Shown here piece after piece: positions 1-7,589 of a DNA stretch of 21,293 bases; position 1 is the stretch's first letter; each line of letters starts with the position of its first letter. The stretch is from Phycisphaerales bacterium UBA7812 (GTDB taxonomy: Bacteria > Planctomycetota > Phycisphaerae > Phycisphaerales > UBA1924): contig DLBY01000122.1 in the NCBI GenBank assembly GCA_002480345.1, positions 75,058 to 96,350 on the forward strand, written 5' to 3'. Made by a program: the position numbers and the translations under genes. Under the pieces are notes generated by a model. It saw only the letters and a list, made by a program, of their open reading frames with translations, ran no database searches and was not told where the DNA came from.

Positions 1-33
1 GTGAGGTCACAGGTTCGAGTCCTGTTAGGCCCA
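1..33 (+). tRNA. 3' part of a tRNA, probably tRNA-Ile(GAU)
   Basis: The window opens inside a tRNA gene. A T stem (ACAGG, 9-13, pairing with CCTGT, 21-25) encloses a standard TTCGAGT loop (14-20). It is followed by the 3' acceptor strand TAGGCCC (26-32) and discriminator A33. No CCA is encoded, since TTT follows. The variable-loop remnant GTGAGGTC and the TAGGCCCA acceptor resemble bacterial tRNA-Ile(GAU). The anticodon lies outside the window, so the isotype is inferred from resemblance only. Confidence 0.75.
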
Positions 34-242
34 TTTCCGATTCCCCTCGGTTCGCGACCCGGGCTTTGGGGAGTCGGGCAACCCTCACATTCAGCGTTGT
101 CTGGCCGTCCGGACGGGCCGCGTGATTCGTTGTTGTCGAGCGCCGTGCCGCGTTGCCAACGGACGCCGCGTGTCGCCAACCGGCGCCGCGTGTTGCGCGC
201 ACGGGTTTGTTCTCGGTCAGCGGCGGTCGAGACCGGGCGATC

Positions 243-1604
243 TCAGTCCGACGGGAACGCCTTTCGCAGGCGCTCGGCTTCGCGTGCCGTGAGATGGATG
301 ACGGCGCCGTGCTTGGGCGAAGTGAAGTTTGTCGCTTTCATCGGTCCGTCGTTGAACGAGCCGATCGGGGTGAAGGTCTCGAAGTCCGTTGTCTCGCAGA
401 AGCCGAAGTTGTGCGGCTGCTTGCCGAAGACATCGTACATGAGCACATAGGTGTCCGATCCGAGGCGGCGCCAGACACTCGGGCCTTCGCACGCCTCCGG
501 CTCGGGGTCGATCCATCGGTCTTGGTAGACATACCCGCCTGTGAGACGGTCGGAGACCGCCATCTTCACGCCGGCTCCGCCGTCGTGCGGGGTGAAGAGC
601 AGGTAGTACTTGTCCTTGAATCTGGTGATATCGCTGTCGATCGTGTTCACATCCTTCGGATAGTGGAACAGCAGTTTCGGGGCGGTTTCGAGGGCCGAGT
701 AGTCGTCGTTGAGGTAGGCGTACACGAGGCGGTTGGGGTCGTTGTTGTAGCGGATGGTGAAGTGGATCATCATCCGATCGCGTTGGTCGTCCCAGGTCAG
801 TTCCGGCGCCCAGGCGCAGCCCACCTCTCGATATCGCGGGCCGAGTTCGTCGATCCGGATGTTGTGGTGCGTCCAATTCACGAGATCGTCGGATGTCGAA
901 ACGACGAAGCCGCGGTTGTTGCCCCAGCCCCACGCGTCGCCCGGGCGGTCCCACTGGGTGTCGCGGTGGCCTTCCTGCTGGCCGAAGATGTGGAGATCGG
1001 TCATCGCGAGCACGAATGTGCCATCGGGGGCGCGGGCGATGTGCGGATCGCGGATGCCCTTCTGATCGGCGATGTCCTCGAAGGTCATCACCGGGGCGCC
1101 GTTGTTCAGGGCGGTGAAGGTGTACCCGTCGTCGCTGAGCGCGAAATGCAGCGCGTGCGTCGGATCGGTGAAGTAGACCAGAAGGTAGTGGGTCAACTCG
1201 TCGCCGGCGGTCGTCGCGGCGGGATCGGGCTCGGCGGTCGCGTTGTCGCCCTCGCCCGGGAGGACCGGGTCCGGTTTGTGCGCATTGGCGAGATAGTGCG
1301 CGAGGCTCGCGATCTGTTCATCAGTGAGTGTTTTCGAGAAGCTGGGCATGCCGAGCCGTCCGTGCCCCGAGCGGATCGATTTCTCGACACCCTCGACGCC
1401 GGGCTCGTAGCGCCATTCGTCGTCGAGGAAACTCGGTCCGATCATGCCTCCAAGCCCCGCGCCGTGGCATCTGGCGCAGTTGTTCAGGAAGACCTGCCGG
1501 GCGGGGTGCTGCTCGATGAACTGCCGCTGCTGGTCGGTCTGGGCCTGGGCTTCTGACGAGATCGCGATCGCCATCGCGAGAAGAGTCGTTCCGATCCAAC
1601 GCAT
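243..1604 (-). CDS. Exported cytochrome c / GH43-like glycosidase fusion
   Basis: Protein of 453 residues with two modules. Residues 1-22 are a signal peptide ending AQA. Residues 30-110 are a small class I c-type cytochrome: haem-binding C43-A-R-C46-H47 and a probable axial Met in GMPSF (M86). After a low-complexity Pro/Ala/Thr linker (about 111-137), residues 138-450 look like a five-bladed GH43/GH32-type propeller. The three acidic motifs of GH43 are visible: RDPHI (D186, candidate base), TIDSDI (D323, candidate pKa modulator) and CEGPSV (E373, candidate acid). The ATG at 1604 was preferred over upstream in-frame starts because it begins the signal peptide and has GAGGACG upstream. The product should act in the periplasm or outside the cell. 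Seen: motifs and order. Known: GH43 cleaves arabinan/xylan-type bonds. Inferred: redox-linked or haem-tethered sugar processing. Substrate is unknown. Confidence 0.85.
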   Translation of the reverse strand: MRWIGTTLLAMAIAISSEAQAQTDQQRQFIEQHPARQVFLNNCARCHGAGLGGMIGPSFLDDEWRYEPGVEGVEKSIRSGHGRLGMPSFSKTLTDEQIASLAHYLANAHKPDPVLPGEGDNATAEPDPAATTAGDELTHYLLVYFTDPTHALHFALSDDGYTFTALNNGAPVMTFEDIADQKGIRDPHIARAPDGTFVLAMTDLHIFGQQEGHRDTQWDRPGDAWGWGNNRGFVVSTSDDLVNWTHHNIRIDELGPRYREVGCAWAPELTWDDQRDRMMIHFTIRYNNDPNRLVYAYLNDDYSALETAPKLLFHYPKDVNTIDSDITRFKDKYYLLFTPHDGGAGVKMAVSDRLTGGYVYQDRWIDPEPEACEGPSVWRRLGSDTYVLMYDVFGKQPHNFGFCETTDFETFTPIGSFNDGPMKATNFTSPKHGAVIHLTAREAERLRKAFPSD

Positions 1605-1731
1605 GGGGTCGTCCTCGCAAGCGGTGAAACCGTGGTCCGCACAGGGCTTGCGGGCGGGCGACGCGGAGCCCGGCGCGCCCGGTGACCTGCACAGGATAAC
1701 GGCGGGCGGGTCGCGTGTCATTTGATCGGAG

Positions 1732-1737
1732 ATTGTA
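1732..1737 (-). promoter_or_regulatory. Candidate -10 for the cytochrome-GH43 gene
   Basis: On the minus strand this reads TACAAT, five of six matches to the sigma-70 -10 consensus, about 125 bases before the ATG at 1604. No good -35 element is visible. The 322-base divergent region 1605-1926 holds this site and the candidate promoter of the DUF502 gene; I see no other structure there that I trust. Confidence 0.3.
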
Positions 1738-1849
1738 TGGTTCCGTGCGTTGGCTTCCGCCTCATGGATTGCGTGCGCTCGCGGTGCTTCGGCGACGAAA
1801 CGGGTGCGTCTCATCGGGGCTGGGTGAACATGGCGGGGGGTGGCGTCGG

Positions 1850-1855
1850 TATAGT
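1850..1855 (+). promoter_or_regulatory. Candidate -10 (TATAGT) for the DUF502 gene
   Basis: TATAGT lies about 70 bases before the DUF502 start codon. A weak -35-like TGAACA (1825-1830) sits 19 bases upstream. It is one of the few AT-rich hexamers in a very GC-rich divergent region. Confidence 0.35.
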
Positions 1856-1926
1856 CGGCGGGGTTCGGCTACGGACGGGCCGGGGCTCCGGGAGCACGGG
1901 AACGGCGGACAGACGGTGCGGGGGCG

Positions 1927-2877
1927 ATGGCGAACAAGGACGATCACCAGCGGCGCTTCGTGAGCGATTTCAAGCGGTTCTTCGGCCGGGGGCTGGGCAT
2001 CCTGCTGCCCTCGATCGTGACGCTGTGGCTGCTGTGGCAGGCGTTCGTGTTTGTCTTCAACAATGTCGCCGAGCCGATCAACCGCGGCTTGCGGGTCGCG
2101 GCGATCCGCGTGACGCCCATGCTCTACCACGAGGACGATCGTCCGAGCTGGTACACCGTCACGCAGGAGCAGGTGAGCAACCGTGCGCTGGCCCGCCGGC
2201 GGGACGGGCTGAGCGAACTCCCCGAGGGGGCGATCGAACGGGAGATCCGCCTCAAGCAGTTCCGCGACGAGTGGAACAAACACTGGTATCTGGACGGGCT
2301 CGGGTTCGTCGTCGCGATCATCCTGATCTACCTCGCGGGCCTGCTGCTGGGGAACTACTTGGGCCGGCAGGTCTACGGGCGCGTGGAGCGGCTGATCGCG
2401 AAGATCCCGGGGTTCAAGCAGGTGTATCCCCATGTGAAGCAGGTGGTGGACCTGATCTTCGGGGAGAACTCGACGATGAAGGCCTTCAGCGAGACGGTGC
2501 TGGTGCAGTACCCGCGGGAGGGGATCTGGAGTCTGGGGTTCGTGACGGGGACATCGTTTAAGGACATCCGGGCCGCGTCCGGGGTGGAGACGGTGAGCGT
2601 GTTTATCCCGACCTCGCCGACACCGATGACGGGGTTCGTGATCAATGTGGCGCGCAGCGAGGCGATCAAGGTGGACATCTCGATCGACCAGGCGCTGCGG
2701 TTCATCATCACCGCCGGGGTGCTGACCCCGGATTCGGTCGGTCCCGACGGAGTGACGAAAAGCCAGGACAAGTCGGCCGCGAAACTGCTGAGCGCGCACG
2801 AAGCGGCAGAACGGGCCTTCGAGACCGAGAACAAGAAGCGATCGGATGAGGGCTCCGAGGAGAGCAGCTCGGCGTGA
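1927..2877 (+). CDS. DUF502 family inner-membrane protein
   Basis: Protein of 316 residues. A basic N terminus is followed by a membrane helix at about 21-45 (GLGILLPSIVTLWLLWQAF) and a second at about 124-145. Next comes the family signature IPGFKQVYPHVKQVVD (160-175) and a soluble domain with VLVQYPREGIWSLGFVTG (191-208). These match DUF502 (Pfam PF04367), a conserved bacterial membrane family of unknown function. The segment between the two helices (about 46-120) is long and charged, more than I expect for the family. The C terminus is Ser/Glu/Lys rich. It is divergent from the cytochrome-GH43 gene and upstream of hpf, with a separate candidate promoter in front of hpf. The start ATG follows a G-rich stretch with only a weak ribosome site. 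Family call is firm; function unknown. Confidence 0.88.
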   Translation: MANKDDHQRRFVSDFKRFFGRGLGILLPSIVTLWLLWQAFVFVFNNVAEPINRGLRVAAIRVTPMLYHEDDRPSWYTVTQEQVSNRALARRRDGLSELPEGAIEREIRLKQFRDEWNKHWYLDGLGFVVAIILIYLAGLLLGNYLGRQVYGRVERLIAKIPGFKQVYPHVKQVVDLIFGENSTMKAFSETVLVQYPREGIWSLGFVTGTSFKDIRAASGVETVSVFIPTSPTPMTGFVINVARSEAIKVDISIDQALRFIITAGVLTPDSVGPDGVTKSQDKSAAKLLSAHEAAERAFETENKKRSDEGSEESSSA

Positions 2878-2927
2878 CCGTTCCGCTGGCGTCGCCCCCG
2901 CGAACTGGTGGGGCGGGGCCCGACGAT

Positions 2928-2936
2928 TGCTATGAT
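2928..2936 (+). promoter_or_regulatory. Candidate extended -10 promoter for hpf-ptsN-HPr
   Basis: TGC followed by TATGAT (2931-2936) is an extended -10 element with five of six consensus bases. Transcription would start near 2943, about 40 bases before the hpf ATG. No -35 is recognisable, which is usual for extended -10 promoters. Confidence 0.45.
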
Positions 2937-2983
2937 GTTTGTGGATGGTCTATTGTGACTGTCCGAGTGAAAGGGGCGATTCC

Positions 2984-3280
2984 ATGAGGATCGATGTCAT
3001 TGGCAGAGATGTCCACATCACCGACGACATCCGGGACCACGCGGAGAAGCGGGGCGAGAAGCTCCCGAAGTACTTCGACGGAACCCAGCTGGTGACATTC
3101 ACCATTACCAGGAAGGACAGCGTGAACTACTCCGCTGAGTGCCTGGTGGATGTCGAGGGGCACGAGGACTTCGTGTCGACCGCTGATGACGCGAACATCA
3201 AGGCCGCGATCGACGCGGCAACGCAGAAGGCGACGCGCCAGCTCAAGGACTTCAAGGAGAAGCTGAAGGCGACCCGCTGA
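2984..3280 (+). CDS. hpf: Ribosome hibernation-promoting factor, short HPF/YfiA type
   Basis: Protein of 98 residues beginning MRIDVIGRDVHITDDIRDH. It has the single beta-alpha-beta-beta-beta-alpha domain of the HPF/RaiA family, with the typical EKRGEKLPKYF helix end and the C-terminal helix DAATQKATRQLKDFKEKLK. It lacks the extra C-terminal dimerisation domain of long HPF, so it is a short form. Known role: it binds the 30S decoding region in stationary phase and inactivates ribosomes (short HPF usually promotes 100S dimers together with RMF). The ATG at 2984 was chosen over an upstream start at 2939 because it fits the family N terminus and follows AGGGGCG. It is the first gene of the cluster with ptsN and HPr, an order resembling the rpoN-hpf-ptsN cluster of proteobacteria. 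Confidence 0.9.
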   Translation: MRIDVIGRDVHITDDIRDHAEKRGEKLPKYFDGTQLVTFTITRKDSVNYSAECLVDVEGHEDFVSTADDANIKAAIDAATQKATRQLKDFKEKLKATR

Positions 3281-3289
3281 GGGTGACGC

Positions 3290-3341
3290 CCGGGCCGCAC
3301 CGCTCTGTGCGCACGATGGGAAACCCGGGCGGTGGGCCCGG
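3290..3341 (+). promoter_or_regulatory. Large stem-loop between hpf and ptsN
   Basis: CCGGGCC-G-CACCG (3290-3302) pairs with CGGTG-GGCCCGG (3330-3341). This gives a 12-base-pair stem with one bulged G and a 27-base loop that contains the palindrome GTGCGCAC. It fills most of the 73-base gap and ends just before the GGAG of ptsN. There is no U-tract, so it is not a standard terminator. RNA processing, stability control or attenuation are possible roles. Confidence 0.5.
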
Positions 3342-3353
3342 ACGGAGCCGAGC

Positions 3354-3830
3354 ATGAAGTTGACGGAGATCGTCGTAGAGTCGGCCATTACGCCGGCGCT
3401 TGGATCGACCGAGCGGGACGCCGTGCTGGCGGAGATGGTCGATTCACTCGTTTCGGCGGGGGCTCTCGACGAGGGCATCCGCGACGAGGTGATCAAGAAG
3501 TTGCTTGATCGCGAGGAGAAGGGCTCGACCGGCTTCGGTCGCGGGGTCGCGGTGCCGCACGCGAAGCACGCGGGGGTCGAGAAACTCGTCGCCGCGATCG
3601 GGCTGAGCGATCGGGGCGTGGACTTCTCCTCGCTCGACAAGCAGCCCGTGTTCAGCGTGTTCCTTTTGCTGAGCCCGCTCGACCAGCCCGAGGACCACCT
3701 GCAGGCGATGGAGGTGATCTTCAAGAACCTCAGCAAGGAAAACTTCCGGCGGTTCCTCAGGCAGGCGGGGTCGGTCGAGGAAGTCACGACGCTCCTGGAC
3801 GAGGCGGACAGTCAGCAGTTGCCGGGCTGA
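3354..3830 (+). CDS. ptsN: PTS EIIA of fructose/nitrogen type (PtsN-like)
   Basis: Protein of 158 residues, the normal length for a free-standing EIIA domain of the mannitol/fructose (EIIA-2) family. The phosphorylation site motif GVAVPHAKHAGV is intact, with H69 as the phospho-accepting histidine. DREEKGSTGFGRG before it and SPLDQPEDHLQAM after it are typical family blocks. No membrane EIIB or EIIC domain is attached or nearby, which argues for a regulatory role like EIIA-Ntr rather than sugar uptake. Known EIIA-Ntr roles include control of potassium transport and stress kinases in proteobacteria; the partner here is unknown. The gene lies 73 bases after hpf and 52 bases before HPr, probably in one operon. 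The ATG is preceded by GGAG at suitable spacing. Confidence 0.9.
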   Translation: MKLTEIVVESAITPALGSTERDAVLAEMVDSLVSAGALDEGIRDEVIKKLLDREEKGSTGFGRGVAVPHAKHAGVEKLVAAIGLSDRGVDFSSLDKQPVFSVFLLLSPLDQPEDHLQAMEVIFKNLSKENFRRFLRQAGSVEEVTTLLDEADSQQLPG

Positions 3831-3882
3831 GGTCCGGGATCCGAACCGATCGTCTCACGACCCGATGGTGGAGGGCCGGCCG

Positions 3883-4164
3883 TTGGCGGACCGCGCGAGT
3901 GTCCGAGTTGTCATCGTGAACAAGCTGGGCCTGCACGCCCGGCCCGCGATGGCGTTCGCGGAAACCGCGGGCAAGCACCGCTGCGGGGTGCGTATCAAGC
4001 GCGGGGCGCAGTCGATCAATGGCAAATCCGTGATGGAGATCATGCTGCTCGCGGCGACCGCGGGGAGCGAACTCGAGATCGAAGCGGAGGGCGCCGACGC
4101 CGAAGCCTGCGTGAACGAACTGCGGGACCTCGTCGAGCGCGGGTTCGACGAGGACGAGATCTAG
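3883..4164 (+). CDS. ptsH: PTS phosphocarrier HPr (or NPr)
   Basis: Protein of 93 residues. NKLGLHARPAM carries the active-site histidine (H18, equivalent to His15), and INGKSVMEIM carries the Ser46-equivalent (S50), the site used by HPr kinase where that enzyme exists. Known role: relays phosphate from enzyme I to EIIA proteins. With ptsN next door, the likely acceptor is that EIIA. I chose TTG at 3883 because GGAGGG lies seven bases upstream and the resulting length and His position fit the family. The alternative ATG at 3865 (99 residues) has no visible ribosome site. Enzyme I and HPr kinase/RapZ are not in the window. Which of HPr or NPr it is cannot be settled from sequence alone. Confidence 0.88.
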   Translation: MADRASVRVVIVNKLGLHARPAMAFAETAGKHRCGVRIKRGAQSINGKSVMEIMLLAATAGSELEIEAEGADAEACVNELRDLVERGFDEDEI

Positions 4165-4200
4165 GCGGCGCGGCGCCCGGCGTGACGGAGCGACCCGTGT

Positions 4201-5088
4201 TTACGGGCAGCCTTCCTCAAAGGCGCGCACGAACGCGACGATGTCCGCGAGATCGATCGTGAAGTACGGCCCGGCCTGATCGGCAGGTGGCGCCCCGGCG
4301 ACAAAGGCGTCGATGAACGCCGCGGCATCGGCAAGGTCGAGCACGCCGAACGGGGGCGCGTGGTCGGCGGCGTTGCAGCCGGGCCCGTGCAGCAGAAGAT
4401 AGACATTGCGGAAGATCTCGGTGTTGTACAGGAATGTGTCGCCCAGGTAGATCGCGGATTGCCGGTTGCCGCCCGAGGGTCCGGCGGCGGGAACCCCGAT
4501 CAGCAGCACGCCCTGGGTTCTCGGATCAACCGGGTCGTCCGGGTAGTTGAACGAGAACCGGTACGAGAAGTCGTGCCGGCCGTCCCCGTCGAGATCCGCG
4601 TAGGAAAACGGATTGAGCACGGCGTTCTCGATCGCCGCGACGCCGTCGGTGTCGCCCAACTCGATCGGGGTGTCCAGCGCGACCGCGTAATCACGGGCGC
4701 TGAGGCAGAGCGGGAACTCGTCCCCGCCCCCGCTGAGTGTTGTGACGAGTTCCGTGAGGAAGACGCGGGGTGTCGTTGCCTGCCCGTCGTCGGCGTCGAA
4801 GAGCGCGATCTCCGCCTCGAGGCCGGGCACGGGCCCCTCGGGATAGAACGCGCAGGTTCGGAAGGTCATCCCGCCGATGAGCGTGTCGGGCGCGATGTCG
4901 CCCCAGTCGAGGACTCGGACCTCTTCGAGGTTCTCGGCGCTCGCGAAGGCGGACATGCTGATGTTGTTGATGAACACGAGGCGGCCGGCCCTCCAGACAA
5001 CAGGCCCGGTCGCGGGCTCGGCGGCGATCGACCCGCAGATCAGCAGGGCGGCCGTCGACGCGACCGTGAGTGACATGTTCCTGAGCAT
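4201..5088 (-). CDS. Secreted protein with C-terminal GC-type dockerin-like domain
   Basis: Protein of 295 residues. A signal peptide (about 1-23, ending SIAA) is followed by a region of about 210 residues that I do not recognise; it is rich in beta-type sequence and contains an acidic DLDGDGRHDF loop (165-174) resembling a calcium site. Residues 238-295 are a paired dockerin-like module bounded by cysteines: C238, then APPFGVLDLADAAAFIDAF, a second copy YFTIDLADIVAFVRAF, and GCP at the very end (C294). This domain recurs at the ends of many exported Phycisphaerae proteins and is thought to anchor or sort them, though its partner is not established. The start ATG at 5088 has GGGGAGG six bases upstream and begins the signal peptide; the in-frame extension upstream runs through the tRNA-Leu gene and is rejected. 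Convergent with the HPr gene. Confidence 0.82.
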   Translation of the reverse strand: MLRNMSLTVASTAALLICGSIAAEPATGPVVWRAGRLVFINNISMSAFASAENLEEVRVLDWGDIAPDTLIGGMTFRTCAFYPEGPVPGLEAEIALFDADDGQATTPRVFLTELVTTLSGGGDEFPLCLSARDYAVALDTPIELGDTDGVAAIENAVLNPFSYADLDGDGRHDFSYRFSFNYPDDPVDPRTQGVLLIGVPAAGPSGGNRQSAIYLGDTFLYNTEIFRNVYLLLHGPGCNAADHAPPFGVLDLADAAAFIDAFVAGAPPADQAGPYFTIDLADIVAFVRAFEEGCP

Positions 5089-5253
5089 CTTCGCCTCCCC
5101 GTTCCATCCCACAAGCGTGGAGACCCCGCGGTCCGCGTGGTCTCTTCTGTATCCACTCCGCGCAGCGTATCGGGAGGACGCGGGTCTACCAAGGCCCGTT
5201 CGGCGAGGGCGTTCGCCTTTGAAAGAAGAGAGCCGTCCCGGAGCGGGCGCACG

Positions 5254-5281
5254 AAAAAGCCCGGAACGCGTCCGGGCCTTT
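5254..5281 (-). terminator. Rho-independent terminator after tRNA-Leu
   Basis: On the minus strand a GC stem (GGCCCGGA / TCCGGGCT-type, with a five-base loop) is followed by TTTTT. It lies about 20 bases beyond the tRNA 3' end. Confidence 0.75.
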
Positions 5282-5302
5282 GTCGGTCGATACATCGACG
5301 AA

Positions 5303-5388
5303 TGCGGATGAGAGGAGTCGAACCTCCACGGGGTTTTACCCCCACTAGGACCTGAACCTAGCGCGTCTGCCAATTCCGCCACATCCGC
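5303..5388 (-). tRNA. tRNA-Leu(CAG)
   Basis: Full 86-base cloverleaf with a long variable arm, as expected for Leu. The acceptor GCGGATG pairs with CATCCGC, and the discriminator is A. The anticodon stem CTAGG/CCTAG encloses the loop TTCAGGT, giving anticodon CAG, which reads CUG. The T arm has GAGG-TTCGACT-CCTC. The variable arm GGGGGTAAAACCCC forms a hairpin. CCA is not encoded. CUG is a common codon in GC-rich genomes. Confidence 0.95.
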
Positions 5389-5443
5389 GGGGCCCGCATT
5401 GTAGCCCGCTTGGGTGGCGGAGTGGAGGCGCTCGGTGCGGGAA

Positions 5444-5707
5444 TCAGGCCATCGCGGTCCGGGCTGCCGGGGTCTCGGAGGTTTCGCTTTCCTGCTCCGG
5501 GAGCCGCTCAACCACGGTCTGCGTCGCAAACCGCCCCGAGAGGATGAAGAAGGTGGGGGCCCAGAGCCCGACGAAGATCCCGAACCGTTGGGCGTACGCG
5601 GGGTCGTCGGTCCGGAAGAAGAACCAGATCGCGATCGACCCGAGGATCGAGAGCATGCCGGCAACAAAGCAGATCACGCTGAGAAGTTGGAAGGGCTGCT
5701 TTTTCAT
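5444..5707 (-). CDS. Small two-helix membrane protein, unknown
   Basis: Predicted 87-residue protein. MKKQPFQLLS leads into a first hydrophobic helix at about 8-31 (LLSVICFVAGMLSILGSIAIWFFF). A short FRTDDPAYAQRF loop follows, then a second helix at about 43-59 and a hydrophilic Glu/Thr/Ala tail. I do not recognise the family. The start at 5707 is preferred because AAGGACGG lies upstream, whereas the longer start at 5728 lacks a ribosome site. It sits between recA and tRNA-Leu on the same strand, but the recA terminator separates it from recA. Coding status rests on membrane topology and the ribosome site. Confidence 0.65.
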   Translation of the reverse strand: MKKQPFQLLSVICFVAGMLSILGSIAIWFFFRTDDPAYAQRFGIFVGLWAPTFFILSGRFATQTVVERLPEQESETSETPAARTAMA

Positions 5708-5874
5708 AGAAGTGTTCCGTCCTTTCATGCAAGACAACAGATAGCACTCGCCGTTGTGGGCGATGCGCAAGGCACGCTGTGCGTGGGTTCTGTGTCTTCG
5801 ACGGGATCGGATCTCCGGATTCGCGGGGGCGTCGGGGAGACGGGACGGTGAGCCGCTCGGCGCCGGTCCATACG

Positions 5875-5899
5875 AAAACACCCCGCTTTGGGCGGGGTG
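5875..5899 (-). terminator. Rho-independent terminator of recA
   Basis: Read on the minus strand: CACCCCGC, a five-base loop, GCGGGGTG, then TTTTC. The perfect eight-base-pair stem with a short T run starts 37 bases after the recA stop codon. Confidence 0.85.
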
Positions 5900-5935
5900 T
5901 GGTGGTGCGGTGTGTTTCTCACGAGCCGTGCGTGA

Positions 5936-7087
<1,152 letters not shown>

Positions 7088-7161
7088 GGGGGCACTCCCT
7101 TCTTTCTGACGCGCGGGGCCTCGGGCATCTTGCGGAAGAAGGGCTCGCCGATCTGTCTGAG

Positions 7162-7248
7162 TGAGCGACCTCCGCCGCTCAGGCCCCCGAAATGTGCGTC
7201 ATCGACGCTCGCTTCGGGGCTGTCTCAGTGAGCGATCTTCATCGCTCA
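7162..7248. promoter_or_regulatory. Pair of near-identical palindromes upstream of recA
   Basis: Two copies of TGAGCG-N8-CGCTCA, at 7162-7181 and 7229-7248, lie 67 bases apart and about 75 and 142 bases upstream of the recA start. Each is preceded by CTGTCTSAG, so about 29 bases align, yet the eight-base centres differ (ACCTCCGC and ATCTTCAT). The 502-base gap 7088-7589 holds these, two further short palindromes, and no gene that I can support. The arrangement suits a dimeric repressor binding twice. Confidence 0.5.
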
Positions 7249-7323
7249 GTTTGCCGGCCGACCACCCGATCCGCTCAGCCGTGCGGGCGCACGCTGGCCG
7301 ACGCGCAACGGGCCGATGATCCT

Positions 7324-7336
7324 CCGTGAATCACGG
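7324..7336. promoter_or_regulatory. Short perfect palindrome
   Basis: CCGTGA-A-TCACGG, six-base arms around a single base, in the recA-DUF2207 gap. It may be a protein-binding site or chance. Confidence 0.2.
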
Positions 7337-7447
7337 TCCCGGCCGGGGGCGGCGTCGAACGCGAGCCCGGCACGCAGACAATATCGGCCCCCAAACAGTT
7401 CGTCAACAGAATTCTTTCGATTTCCGTTCGGGAGCCGAGGGGGGCCT

Positions 7448-7464
7448 GTTCAGATCTTCTGAAC
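7448..7464. promoter_or_regulatory. 17-base operator-like palindrome before the DUF2207 gene
   Basis: GTTCAGA-TCT-TCTGAAC has perfect seven-base arms. A weak -10-like TATCGT lies at 7492-7497, and the DUF2207 start codon is 125 bases downstream. The spacing would allow an activator or repressor site just upstream of a promoter. Confidence 0.4.
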
Positions 7465-7589
7465 GCGCCCTGCATGGCTTCCCAATGACCATATCGTCGC
7501 TGGATCGGCACCGCCTCCTCACGCCCGACGGAGGCGCAGGCGATGCGGCAGAGGGTCCAGAAGCCGGGCCGAAGCGGGATGGAGGTCTC

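Noticed and set aside
147..195. Imperfect short direct repeats (CCGCGT...CCAAC...)
   Set aside because: Only about three degenerate copies of 18-20 bases in GC-rich spacer; not distinguishable from chance.
224..235. Palindrome CGGTC-GA-GACCG after the cytochrome-GH43 stop codon as a terminator
   Set aside because: Two-base loop, no T run; not a plausible terminator.
153..1556. Long plus-strand open frame opposite the cytochrome-GH43 gene
   Set aside because: No motif or ribosome site; the minus strand carries haem and GH43 motifs and a signal peptide.
4194..4207. Small stem CCCGT-GTTT-ACGGG between HPr and the dockerin-tailed gene as a terminator
   Set aside because: Only five base pairs, no T run on either strand, and it overlaps the stop codon at 4201-4203.
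5089..5667. N-terminal extension of the dockerin-tailed protein
   Set aside because: The extension reads through the tRNA-Leu gene and its terminator. The internal ATG at 5088 has a strong ribosome site and starts the signal peptide.
7326..7589. N-terminal extension of the DUF2207 protein
   Set aside because: The ATG at 7590 has GGAGG and begins the signal peptide; the extension has no ribosome site and contains the operator-like palindrome.
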